From positions 620,001 through 684,000 of the forward strand of contig NZ_JANCMW010000001.1 of assembly GCF_029207565.1 (NCBI RefSeq): DNA of 64,000 nt. Direction: 5' to 3'. Positions 32,301-40,415 of this stretch are shown here, piece by piece. The notes under the pieces are model-generated. The model ran no database searches. It was given only the letters and a program-made list of their open reading frames with translations, and had not been told where the DNA came from. Position numbers and translations under genes: made by a program. The DNA is from Marinobacter iranensis (lineage in GTDB: Bacteria > Pseudomonadota > Gammaproteobacteria > Pseudomonadales > Oleiphilaceae). Position 1 is the first letter of the stretch; every line of letters begins with the position of its first letter.

Positions 32301-33773
32301 ATGACTCAGTACATTCTGTCGATCGACCAGGGGACGACCAGCTCCCGCGCCATTCTCTTTACTCTGGAAGGCAACATACACGCCACAAGCCAACAGGAAT
32401 TCCCCCAGCATTTTCCGGCCAGCGGCTGGGTTGAGCACGATCCCGAAGATATCTGGCGTACAGTGCAGGAAACCTGTGATGACGTTATGGCTGAAGGCTG
32501 TAGCGAAAACGACGAGGTTGTTGCTGTCGGCATAACCAATCAACGCGAGACCACGGTGCTTTGGGATCGGGCTACGGGGCAAGCGGTATACCCGGCCATC
32601 GTCTGGCAGGATCGCAGGACAGCCGACTGGTGCGAATCCCTCAAGAAGCAAAGCCTTGAACCATCGGTAAACAACAAGACAGGGCTACTGATTGATCCCT
32701 ATTTTTCGGCCACGAAAATACGCTGGGTGCTGGACAATGTGCCGGGCGCGCGCGACCGGGCGGAGAAGGGCGAACTGGCGTTTGGTACCATCGACAGCTT
32801 CCTGTTATGGCGGCTGACTGGCGGCAAGGTACACAGGACCGATGCCACCAATGCCAGCCGTACCATGCTGTTTAATATTCATACCCAGGAGTGGGATGCG
32901 GAACTGCTGGACCTGTTTGGCATCCCCGAGTCCCTGTTGCCGGAAGTGATGGATTCTGCTGCGGACTTTGGCCAGATAGCCGGTAATGGACGGCTGAGCG
33001 GCACGTCTGTCATGGGAATAGCCGGAGACCAGCAGGCAGCCCTCTTCGGGCAGACATGTTTCGAGACCGGCATGGCAAAAAGCACTTACGGGACCGGTTG
33101 CTTCCTGATGCTGAATACCGGCGACAAGGCGTTGAAGTCAGAGCATCGGCTCCTGACCACCGTGGCCTACCGCCTCAACGGAAAACCGGCCTACGCGCTG
33201 GAAGGCAGCATCTTTATTGCAGGTGCGGCCATCCAGTGGTTGCGGGACGGGCTGCAGCTGATCCGGGATGCCTGCGAGACCGAGCCACTTGCTGAGGGTA
33301 CGCCGGTCGATCATGGGGTCTACCTGGTGCCGGCATTCACCGGGCTCGGTGCCCCCTACTGGGACCCCAATGCCCGTGGCGCTATTTTTGGGCTGACCCG
33401 GGATACCGGTATAAAGGAAATTGTGACGGCGGGCCTGCAGTCGGTTTGCTATCAGACCAAGGACCTTCAGAAAGCCATGGAAAAGGATGGGTTGCGGCCC
33501 ATCACCCTGCGTGTGGATGGCGGCATGGTTGCCAACAACTGGGTATTGCAGTTCCTGGCGGATATTCTTGGGGCGAGGGTCGACAGGCCGGCACTGGTGG
33601 AAACCACGGCCCTTGGTGCGGCCTATCTGGCGGGCCTTCAGGCCGGTGTCTACAAGTCCCTTGCTGACCTGAGCAGCATGTGGCGTTGCGACCGAAGCTT
33701 CGAACCTAACATGACCAAAGCTCAGCGCGACAAGCTATACGAGGGCTGGAGCACGGCCATCCGAAAGCTCTGA
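32301..33773 (+). CDS. glpK: Glycerol kinase
   Basis: Phosphorylates glycerol to glycerol-3-phosphate, trapping it in the cytosol. The start at 32301 gives 490 residues beginning [17 protein letters not shown], the FGGY phosphate-1 motif; the frame extends to 32238 but that part is not conserved. Other blocks are [27 protein letters not shown] and the FGGY signature around [14 protein letters not shown]. It is divergent from glpR. The stop ends at 33773, directly abutting the end of the opposite-strand regulator gene, so there is no room for a separate terminator. Confidence 0.96.
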   Translation: MTQYILSIDQGTTSSRAILFTLEGNIHATSQQEFPQHFPASGWVEHDPEDIWRTVQETCDDVMAEGCSENDEVVAVGITNQRETTVLWDRATGQAVYPAIVWQDRRTADWCESLKKQSLEPSVNNKTGLLIDPYFSATKIRWVLDNVPGARDRAEKGELAFGTIDSFLLWRLTGGKVHRTDATNASRTMLFNIHTQEWDAELLDLFGIPESLLPEVMDSAADFGQIAGNGRLSGTSVMGIAGDQQAALFGQTCFETGMAKSTYGTGCFLMLNTGDKALKSEHRLLTTVAYRLNGKPAYALEGSIFIAGAAIQWLRDGLQLIRDACETEPLAEGTPVDHGVYLVPAFTGLGAPYWDPNARGAIFGLTRDTGIKEIVTAGLQSVCYQTKDLQKAMEKDGLRPITLRVDGGMVANNWVLQFLADILGARVDRPALVETTALGAAYLAGLQAGVYKSLADLSSMWRCDRSFEPNMTKAQRDKLYEGWSTAIRKL

Positions 33774-35672
33774 TTACCTCACTCCAAGATCCCGAAGACG
33801 CTTGTACAGGGTGTTACGGCTGACCGCCAGCTCCCTGGCGGCGCGGGATACGTTCCCCATGCACTGTCGATAGACCACGAGGGTCTGGCTCATTGTGTCC
33901 TTGCTGGAGTTGTCGTTGGCCTGGGGCGACTCACTGAAGGAAGAGGCATCGAATACCGGTTTTTGTTCCGCTTCCCTTCGGCCTTCATACTCCGCCAGGA
34001 AATCTTCCGGCAAGTGCCATAGCTGCACATCCTCACCGTCTGCAATGGCCACAGCCACGCGGATAATATTTACCAGCTGGCGAATGTTCCCGGGCCAGGG
34101 ATGGTTTTCCAGTGCCGCTATTACCTCTGGATTGAGGGAGTCTGGCTGGCCGTCATCACGATGCTCCTGGTAGATCCTGCGGATGAGCTCGGCCCTGTCC
34201 AATCGCGCCCGCAGTGGCGGTAGTTCGAGGCACAGCCCGTTGATGCGGTAGTAGAGGTCAGCGCGGAATTCACCGCTGTCGATCCGGTCGGAGAGCGGGC
34301 GGTTGGTGGCCGAGACCAGCAGAATGTCCACCGGAATGGATTCTGTTGACCCTACCGGCGTGACTTCCCGTTCCTGCAGTACCCGTAGCAGTCGGGACTG
34401 GGCGGCAAGCGGCATTTCGCCAATCTCGTCAAGGAACAGGATACCTTTATCGGCTTTCCGTATCAGGCCAAGCGAACCCTGTGCGCGGGCGCCTGTAAAT
34501 GCGCCGGCCTCATAGCCGAAAAGTTCGGACTCCACGAGTTCCGGGGGAATGGCGGCACAGTTGACCGACACCAGTGGTTGGCCACGCCGCCCGCAGGTTC
34601 CGTGCAGTGCCTTGACCATCACTTCCTTGCCAACACCGGTTTCACCGCAGATCAGTATCGGAACGCCCCGTTCCAGAACCTTGCATGCCTGGTCGGCACA
34701 GCGACGAACCAGCGGATCTCCATGTTCTATCTCTTCGAGCGAGACGCCGGATCGGGTCGGTTCCGGTGATTTGGAGCGGGGTACCGCCCTTGATGGCTTC
34801 GTGACGGCCGGGCTTACTGATACTGGGCGCTTGAGCAGGCCGGACAGTCTTACCCGTTGGGTGGTTGTAAGTTGTATCGGCGTATTGTGCGAGTGGTTCA
34901 GTATCAGGTTCCGGTTTTCGATAAACAGTGAGCTCAGGTTACGCCCGGAGAGTGGTTCACCGAGCAATTGGTCGGCTCGCTGGTTGGAGGCGATAACACG
35001 TCCGCTCTGGTCAAACGCAATCAGGCCGGACCAGGGGCTGTCGATGTTGTCCGCCGTGGTGTTGAGGGTGAGGATGAAGTGATCTCCCCCCAGTTGCCTG
35101 ACGATCAGCCTGTTCTCGACAGATTGGGACAGCAAACGGACCATCCCCAGGGTGTGAGCCTGGGGCAGGTAAGCATCGCTGAAAGCGCTAAGCACGCCTA
35201 CCAGGGTTCTGTCGGTATCGAAAATGGGGGCAGCGGAGCTGATGATGCTGCGGTTCAGCTTGAGAAAATGTTCGTTTCGCTGCACCTGAATCGGTGATCG
35301 GGTAGCAATGGACGTACCGATGGCGTTGGTGCCGGCATGGCGCTCATGCCAGCTTGCGCCCGTACTGAACCAGGGGCGCAGATGGCTTTCGGTAATGCGC
35401 CGGTCGCCCCAGCCCTTCAATACCTGCGCTTCGGAATCCGTGAGCAGGATCAGGCAGCGGCTGTTGGACATGATGTTGTTGTAGTAGGGCAGTACTTCCG
35501 TTTCTGTTGTGCTCAGTAACGCCTCATAGTCCTGCTCAAGCGCGTCACGCTCCTGGTCATCGAGGTTCGCCGGCTCCGGTTCATGGTCGTGATGAAGGCC
35601 ATAACCGATGCAGCGGTTCCAGGAATCCGCAATGATGGAGCGATACTCCGCCCGTTCCTGTTGTCGTTTCAC
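33774..35672 (-). CDS. Sigma-54-dependent transcriptional activator, AcoR-like
   Basis: The 632-residue protein has an N-terminal GAF-like sensory region (about 60-210), a PAS-like segment (about 215-270), and the sigma-54 AAA+ domain (about 325-545) with Walker A GETGVGKE, the sigma-54-contacting loop GAFTGA and Walker B GILFLDEIGE. A C-terminal Fis-type helix-turn-helix follows (NVSRAARELAVSRNTLYKRL). It starts with GTG at 35672 behind GGAGG. It is divergent from glpSTPQU, whose promoter region has a -24/-12 element and a palindrome, so it probably activates that operon, perhaps sensing glycerol or a related alcohol. The effector is unknown. Confidence 0.9.
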   Translation of the reverse strand: MKRQQERAEYRSIIADSWNRCIGYGLHHDHEPEPANLDDQERDALEQDYEALLSTTETEVLPYYNNIMSNSRCLILLTDSEAQVLKGWGDRRITESHLRPWFSTGASWHERHAGTNAIGTSIATRSPIQVQRNEHFLKLNRSIISSAAPIFDTDRTLVGVLSAFSDAYLPQAHTLGMVRLLSQSVENRLIVRQLGGDHFILTLNTTADNIDSPWSGLIAFDQSGRVIASNQRADQLLGEPLSGRNLSSLFIENRNLILNHSHNTPIQLTTTQRVRLSGLLKRPVSVSPAVTKPSRAVPRSKSPEPTRSGVSLEEIEHGDPLVRRCADQACKVLERGVPILICGETGVGKEVMVKALHGTCGRRGQPLVSVNCAAIPPELVESELFGYEAGAFTGARAQGSLGLIRKADKGILFLDEIGEMPLAAQSRLLRVLQEREVTPVGSTESIPVDILLVSATNRPLSDRIDSGEFRADLYYRINGLCLELPPLRARLDRAELIRRIYQEHRDDGQPDSLNPEVIAALENHPWPGNIRQLVNIIRVAVAIADGEDVQLWHLPEDFLAEYEGRREAEQKPVFDASSFSESPQANDNSSKDTMSQTLVVYRQCMGNVSRAARELAVSRNTLYKRLRDLGVR

Positions 35673-35791
35673 GCGAGTCCTCCGCGTTTCCGCAGTTTCG
35701 TTTTGTTTTTTTGCGACCCTGGGAGCCGTTTGATGTCGCGAATCTGTTCGCGTCGGTGTTCAATAATGTGCTCATTGGTTGTTCAGGTCAA

Positions 35792-35806
35792 TGTTCAAAC
35801 TGAACA
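35792..35806. promoter_or_regulatory. Candidate upstream activating sequence for the sigma-54 activator
   Basis: TGTTCA-AAC-TGAACA is a perfect 6-3-6 palindrome centred about 127 bp before the -12 element of the glpS promoter, a usual distance for enhancer-bound sigma-54 activators. Confidence 0.55.
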
Positions 35807-35808
35807 AA

Positions 35809-35826
35809 AAGTTTGATAACGAACAT
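35809..35826. promoter_or_regulatory. GlpR-type operator upstream of glpS
   Basis: AAGTTTG-ATAA-CGAACAT has a perfect right half and a two-mismatch left half relative to ATGTTCG-N4-CGAACAT. Confidence 0.6.
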
Positions 35827-35911
35827 TTTGGTTTTCAAATAAGAAATTTTGTTCAACTTAAAAATAAATAAAAACAAATGATTAGAAAATTACTCCTGGT
35901 TTTTACCTATA

Positions 35912-35928
35912 TTGGTATGCGCATTGCC
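35912..35928 (+). promoter_or_regulatory. Sigma-54 promoter of the glycerol ABC operon
   Basis: TTGGTATGCGCATTGCC has GG (35914-35915) and GC (35926-35927) exactly 10 bp apart, matching the TTGGCAC-N5-TTGC pattern. It lies 84 bp before the glpS ATG. Confidence 0.7.
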
Positions 35929-36011
35929 TTTCAGTATTCGAAATCGAATTTTCGCCGGTTACCTGCGAGTGCCGGTGAATAACGTGTCACAAGAACAACA
36001 AAGGAAAGCCT

Positions 36012-37106
36012 ATGTCCTTAACACTGGAGAACCTCTCCCGTGTCGTGGATGGAGTCGACTACATCCGGGATGCGAATATCACGTTTGAGGCGGGTTCGTT
36101 CAACGTACTGCTCGGGCGCACACTAGCCGGTAAAACCTCAATGATGCGGCTGATGGCCGGGCTGGACAAGCCTGACGAAGGCCGCCTCATCTACAATGGC
36201 AATGATGTGACCGGGCAAAGCGTTCAGCAACGCAATGTCTCGATGATCTATCAGCAGTTCATCAATTACCCCAATCTCACGGTGTATGAAAACATCGCTT
36301 CTCCCTTGCGTCTGGCAAAGATGAAGGAGAGCGAGATTGATCGGCGGGTAAAAGAAACCGCGAACATGTTGCGGATTGACCCGCTGCTGAAACGCTATCC
36401 GCTGGAACTGTCCGGTGGTCAGCAACAGCGCACGGCGATGGCCCGGGCACTGGTCAAGGATGCCACCCTGATCCTGTTCGACGAACCTCTGGTGAACCTC
36501 GACTACAAACTGCGCGAAGAGTTGCGTGCTGAGCTGCGGGATCTGTTCCGTGAGCGCCAGTGCATCGCTGTGTACGCAACCACTGAAGCCAACGAGGCGT
36601 TGGCGTTGGGCGGTGTCACGACACTGCTTGATCGGGGGCGCATCGTTCAGTCGGGCCCGGTGATGGAGGTTTATCGTAATCCGGTAAACACGCTGGCGGC
36701 GCAGCTGTTCAGCGAACCACCGATGAATATGATCAAAGGGCGTGTGACCGACACCGAAGTCACTTTCGATGAGTACTCACACCATGCGTTGACCCACGAG
36801 TTGGCGGAACTCGAGCCCGGTGATTACTGGTTTGGGATCCGGCCGAGTCACATCGGGCTTGTGCCCAACAACGAGGACGATCTTGAGATGTCCATGGAGG
36901 TCGAGCTCAGCGAAATCAGTGGCTCGGAAACCTTCATGCACGTGCGTAACCGATATTTCGAGATGGTGATGCAATTGATGGGGGTGCACCAGTATCACAC
37001 GGGGTCGCCCATCAAGATCTACCTGCCTATTAACAAGCTGTTTGTCTTCGATAATAACGAGAAACTGGTGCACACCCCGGCACAGGTAACAGGAGGGTCG
37101 GTCTAA
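36012..37106 (+). CDS. glpS: GlpS, glycerol ABC transporter ATP-binding protein
   Basis: One of two ATPases of a carbohydrate-type importer. The 364-residue protein has Walker A GRTLAGKTS (slightly unusual but complete), Q-loop IYQQFINYPNLTV, ABC signature LSGGQQQRTAMAR and Walker B LILFDEPLVNLD, followed by a C-terminal OB-like regulatory domain. The order of two ATPases, two permeases, a small membrane protein and a binding protein is that of the Rhizobium glpSTPQUV glycerol transporter, from which the name is taken. It overlaps glpT by 1 bp (TAATG). Confidence 0.88.
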   Translation: MSLTLENLSRVVDGVDYIRDANITFEAGSFNVLLGRTLAGKTSMMRLMAGLDKPDEGRLIYNGNDVTGQSVQQRNVSMIYQQFINYPNLTVYENIASPLRLAKMKESEIDRRVKETANMLRIDPLLKRYPLELSGGQQQRTAMARALVKDATLILFDEPLVNLDYKLREELRAELRDLFRERQCIAVYATTEANEALALGGVTTLLDRGRIVQSGPVMEVYRNPVNTLAAQLFSEPPMNMIKGRVTDTEVTFDEYSHHALTHELAELEPGDYWFGIRPSHIGLVPNNEDDLEMSMEVELSEISGSETFMHVRNRYFEMVMQLMGVHQYHTGSPIKIYLPINKLFVFDNNEKLVHTPAQVTGGSV

Positions 37107-38209
37107 TGGCTGAAATTCACTTGAAGTCCCTGGCTCATAGTTACAGTGACACCCCGGCCGGGCCCGATGACTACGCCATCCGTCACCTGGATCACGTCTG
37201 GGAGAAGGGCGGTGCCTATGCCTTGCTTGGACCTTCCGGCTGCGGCAAGAGCACGATGCTGAACATTATTTCGGGGCTGCTCCAGCCGTCCGAGGGCGAT
37301 GTGCTGTTCGATGGCAAGCGGGTTAATGAGTTGTCCCCGCGGGACAGGAACATTGCCCAGGTTTTTCAGTTCCCCGTTATCTATGACTCGATGACGGTGT
37401 TCCAGAACCTGGCATTCCCCCTCAAGAATACCGGTGTGCCTTCGTCCCAGATCAAGGCCAAGGTGCATGAAATCGCCGGGATTCTGGAAATTGAGGAAGA
37501 GCTGCATAAAAAGGCCAAGAATCTTACTGCGGACCAGAAGCAGAAAGTCTCCATGGGGCGTGGCCTGGTCCGGGGGGATGTGTCCGCCATCCTGTTCGAT
37601 GAGCCACTGACTGTGATCGACCCTCAGCTCAAGTGGAAACTGCGCCGCAAGCTCAAACAGATCCACGAGCAGTTCGATATCACCATGGTGTATGTCACCC
37701 ACGATCAGTTGGAAGCGTCCACCTTCGCCGACAAGATCGCGGTAATGTACGGCGGCCAGATCGTTCAGTTCGGAACACCAACGGAGCTCTTTGAGCAGCC
37801 AAACCATACGTTCGTGGGGTATTTCATTGGCAGCCCCGGCATGAACCTGATTGAGGTGCAGCGATGCCCCCGGGGCGTCTGCTTCGGCAGCACGGTGGTA
37901 CCGATGGATGCCCGGCAGGTTGAGACCCTGCAGCGCCTGCAATCCAACAACCTCAAGATTGGTATCCGCCCGGAGTTTATCCAGGCGTCGGACATCGCGG
38001 CGGATGACACGTTTGAAGCTGAGGTGATGGATGTTGAGGACCTGGGTACCTATAAGATCATGACGGTGAAGCTGGACTTCGAAACGTTGAAAGTCCGTCT
38101 TACCGAGGATCAGCATTTTGAGGTTGGCAGCCATGTTCAGCTCAGTTTCCCGGAGAAGTGGCTGAAGCTGTACGTGGACGAGTTTCTGGTAGAGGAGAAG
38201 GACCAATGA
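37106..38209 (+). CDS. glpT: GlpT, second ATP-binding protein of the glycerol ABC transporter
   Basis: The 367-residue ATPase partner of GlpS. Walker [11 protein letters not shown] and Walker B AILFDEPLTVIDP are intact. The ABC signature, however, reads LTADQKQKVSMGR instead of LSGGQ, so one composite ATP site of the GlpS-GlpT heterodimer is probably degenerate. A C-terminal regulatory domain follows. This GlpT is unrelated to the E. coli glycerol-3-phosphate antiporter of the same name. It overlaps glpS by 1 bp and glpP by 4 bp, indicating coupled translation. Confidence 0.87.
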   Translation: MAEIHLKSLAHSYSDTPAGPDDYAIRHLDHVWEKGGAYALLGPSGCGKSTMLNIISGLLQPSEGDVLFDGKRVNELSPRDRNIAQVFQFPVIYDSMTVFQNLAFPLKNTGVPSSQIKAKVHEIAGILEIEEELHKKAKNLTADQKQKVSMGRGLVRGDVSAILFDEPLTVIDPQLKWKLRRKLKQIHEQFDITMVYVTHDQLEASTFADKIAVMYGGQIVQFGTPTELFEQPNHTFVGYFIGSPGMNLIEVQRCPRGVCFGSTVVPMDARQVETLQRLQSNNLKIGIRPEFIQASDIAADDTFEAEVMDVEDLGTYKIMTVKLDFETLKVRLTEDQHFEVGSHVQLSFPEKWLKLYVDEFLVEEKDQ

Positions 38210-39072
38210 ACAAGGTTCCCAATAATCGTGCCTGGTGGCTCGTACTGCCAGTATTCATTCTTGTTGCGTTCTCGGCGCTGATACCGCTGATGACGGTTGT
38301 GAACTATTCGGTCCAGGACATATTCGGTCCGGGGAATGCCTATTACGTGGGCACCGAGTGGTTTAGGGAAGTGCTCGCTGATGAGCGACTGAGAGAATCA
38401 CTGCTCAGGCAATTCCTTTTTTCCGGCGCGGTGCTGGCCATCCAGATTCCGCTGGGCATTGGTGTCGCGCTGATGATGCCAAAATCCGGCATCAAGGCCT
38501 CTCTCTGCCTGATCCTGCTAGCCGTTCCCCTGCTGATTCCCTGGAACGTGGTGGGCACCATCTGGCAGATCTTCGGTCGTGGTGATATCGGCCTGTTTGG
38601 CTGGGGGCTGAATGCACTCGGCGTTGATTATAACTACACCGGTAACACGGTGGATGCCTGGCTGACCGTGTTGTTGATGGATGTGTGGCACTGGACGCCA
38701 CTGGTTGCCCTGTTGTGCTACTCCGGGTTGAGGGCGATTCCCGAAGCCTTCTATCAGGCCGCCGAAATTGACCGTGCCTCCAAGTGGGCCGTGTTCCGGT
38801 ACATCCAGTTGCCGCGCCTGAAAAGCGTGCTGGTGATTGCCGTGCTGCTGCGATTCATGGACAGTTTCATGATCTACACGGAGCCCTTTGTTCTCACCGG
38901 TGGTGGGCCTGGCAGCTCAACAACCTTTCTGAGCCAGACACTCACAACCATGGCGATTGGCCAGTTTGATATAGGCCGTGCGGCAGCATTCTCGCTGATC
39001 TACTTCCTGATCGTGCTGCTGGTGTCCTGGTTGTTCTTTACCGCCATAACTCACCTCGACAAAGAAAAATAA
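38206..39072 (+). CDS. glpP: GlpP, glycerol ABC transporter permease
   Basis: A 288-residue inner-membrane permease with about six spans. The start at 38206 (MNKVPNNRAWWLVLPVF) overlaps the glpT stop as ATGA. The EAA-type coupling loop is visible in EAFYQAAEIDRASKWAVFRY (about residues 196-215). It belongs to the MalF/UgpA-type BPD_transp_1 family without the large periplasmic loop of MalF. It would pair with GlpQ to form the pore. Confidence 0.88.
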   Translation: MNKVPNNRAWWLVLPVFILVAFSALIPLMTVVNYSVQDIFGPGNAYYVGTEWFREVLADERLRESLLRQFLFSGAVLAIQIPLGIGVALMMPKSGIKASLCLILLAVPLLIPWNVVGTIWQIFGRGDIGLFGWGLNALGVDYNYTGNTVDAWLTVLLMDVWHWTPLVALLCYSGLRAIPEAFYQAAEIDRASKWAVFRYIQLPRLKSVLVIAVLLRFMDSFMIYTEPFVLTGGGPGSSTTFLSQTLTTMAIGQFDIGRAAAFSLIYFLIVLLVSWLFFTAITHLDKEK

Positions 39073-39082
39073 GGAGAGAGTG

Positions 39083-39889
39083 ATGAACTACTCACGTTCC
39101 AAGGGCATCGGGATGACACTGTTTATCGTGCTCCTGCTGACCCCGATCTACTGGCTTCTGAACATGTCGTTCAAGACCAACCAGGAAATTCTTGGCGGTC
39201 TGACTCTGTGGCCGCAGGAATTTACCCTGGCCAACTACGCCGTCATATTTTCGGACTCCAGTTGGTACTCGGGTTACATCAACTCGATGATTTATGTGTC
39301 CATGAACATGACCATCACGTTGCTGGTGGCGTTGCCGGCCGCCTATGCGTTCAGCCGCTACAAGTTCGTTGGTGACAAACACTTGTTCTTCTGGTTGTTG
39401 AGTAACCGCATGGCGCCGCCCGCGGTCTTCCTGCTGCCGTTCTTCCAGCTCTACTCTTCGGTGGGGCTGTTCGATACCCACATTGCGGTAGCGCTGGCGC
39501 ACTGTTTGTTCAACGTGCCACTGGCGGTCTGGATACTGGAAGGTTTCATGTCCGGTGTGCCGCGCGAGTACGACGAGATGGCCTATATTGATGGTTACAG
39601 TTTCCCGAAGTTCTTCGTCAAGATCTTCCTGCCGATGATCCGCTCGGGGATTGGTGTCGCCGCGTTCTTTGCCTTCATGTTCTCGTGGGTGGAGCTGCTG
39701 CTGGCAAGGACACTGACCTCCGTGGATGCGCAGCCCATCGCGGCTATCATGACCCGAACGGTCGGGGCCAGTGGTATCGACTGGGGCGTGCTGGCAGCTG
39801 CGGGCGTGCTCACCATTATTCCTGGTGTGTTGGTGGTCTGGTTTGTCCGTAACCACATCGCCAAAGGCTTCGCACTGGGCCGGGTATAA
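39083..39889 (+). CDS. glpQ: GlpQ, second permease of the glycerol ABC transporter
   Basis: A 268-residue permease of the MalG type with six predicted spans and the coupling motif EYDEMAYIDGYSFPKFFVKIFLP (quoted in part; about residues 167-188). The ATG at 39083 is preferred to the GTG one codon earlier because AAGGAG is 6 bp upstream. It follows glpP by 10 bp. It is named after the rhizobial gene and is not the glycerophosphodiester phosphodiesterase GlpQ of enterics. Confidence 0.88.
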   Translation: MNYSRSKGIGMTLFIVLLLTPIYWLLNMSFKTNQEILGGLTLWPQEFTLANYAVIFSDSSWYSGYINSMIYVSMNMTITLLVALPAAYAFSRYKFVGDKHLFFWLLSNRMAPPAVFLLPFFQLYSSVGLFDTHIAVALAHCLFNVPLAVWILEGFMSGVPREYDEMAYIDGYSFPKFFVKIFLPMIRSGIGVAAFFAFMFSWVELLLARTLTSVDAQPIAAIMTRTVGASGIDWGVLAAAGVLTIIPGVLVVWFVRNHIAKGFALGRV

Positions 39890-39900
39890 GGAGGATTATC

Positions 39901-40176
39901 ATGATTGCGTGGATGAACTGGACACCGAGTGTTGCTATTTTCTTTGCAGTGATTGCCGGCATACTGGCGTTTATGACCGTTTACGAAGTTGTTTCGCCCT
40001 GCACGGAACGAAAGGGATTTCTGCCCATTTCGACGACCCGGGGAGACCGACTTTTTATTGGACTGTTGTCTGCAGCGTATATTCACCTCGCATTCCTGGC
40101 GGTCAGCGATATCACCCTCTGGGTGGCACTGGCGGTCTCGGTGGTCTGGCTTTTGGTGCTGTTGCGCTGGGGGTGA
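39901..40176 (+). CDS. glpU: GlpU, small membrane protein of the glycerol ABC system
   Basis: A 91-residue protein with three hydrophobic segments (SVAIFFAVIAGILAFMTVY; FIGLLSAAYIHLAFLAV; LWVALAVSVVWLLVLL) and a conserved-looking central stretch PCTERKGFLPISTTRGDR. It matches in size and place the DUF2160-type GlpU of rhizobial glycerol transporters. Its exact role is unknown; it may stabilise the permease. It follows glpQ by 11 bp with AAGGAGG before the ATG. Confidence 0.8.
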   Translation: MIAWMNWTPSVAIFFAVIAGILAFMTVYEVVSPCTERKGFLPISTTRGDRLFIGLLSAAYIHLAFLAVSDITLWVALAVSVVWLLVLLRWG

Positions 40177-40283
40177 TGAGGCCGATGCTGGATTTTCGTT
40201 TGCCAGGGATGGCCGAAAAAAATCTTGTGATTTATCGCTTAAAACGGTTGTAAAAATTTCTATAACGAACTATTTTCTTCTTA

Positions 40284-40301
40284 ATGATCGGAATCGAACA
40301 T
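40284..40301. promoter_or_regulatory. GlpR-type operator upstream of glpV
   Basis: ATGATCG-GAAT-CGAACAT differs from the ATGTTCG-N4-CGAACAT palindrome at one position. A partial ATAACGAACTAT site lies just upstream (40262-40273). glpV therefore probably has its own GlpR-controlled promoter within the 239-bp glpU-glpV gap. Confidence 0.7.
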
Positions 40302-40415
40302 ATCGGTTCGGCTCCGGTTTCAGGAATAGCGGTCAAAACGCTATACAGGGAAAACCGGAACGCAGAGAAGTTGTCGCGTTTCGAACAAACCAAAACAAGA
40401 CGAACGAGGTTGGAT

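Larger units (their letters stand above)
35673..36011 (+). promoter_or_regulatory. Divergent control region of the activator gene and glpSTPQU
   Basis: This 339-bp AT-rich region contains, in order, a TTGTTCA half site (35779-35785), a perfect palindrome (35792-35806), a GlpR-type operator (35809-35826), another TTGTTCA (35849-35855) and a sigma-54 promoter (35912-35928). Confidence 0.7.

Noticed and set aside
36138..37073. Open frames on the minus strand opposite glpS
   Set aside because: They are shadows of the ATPase gene, which has all the ABC motifs and overlaps glpT in an operon.
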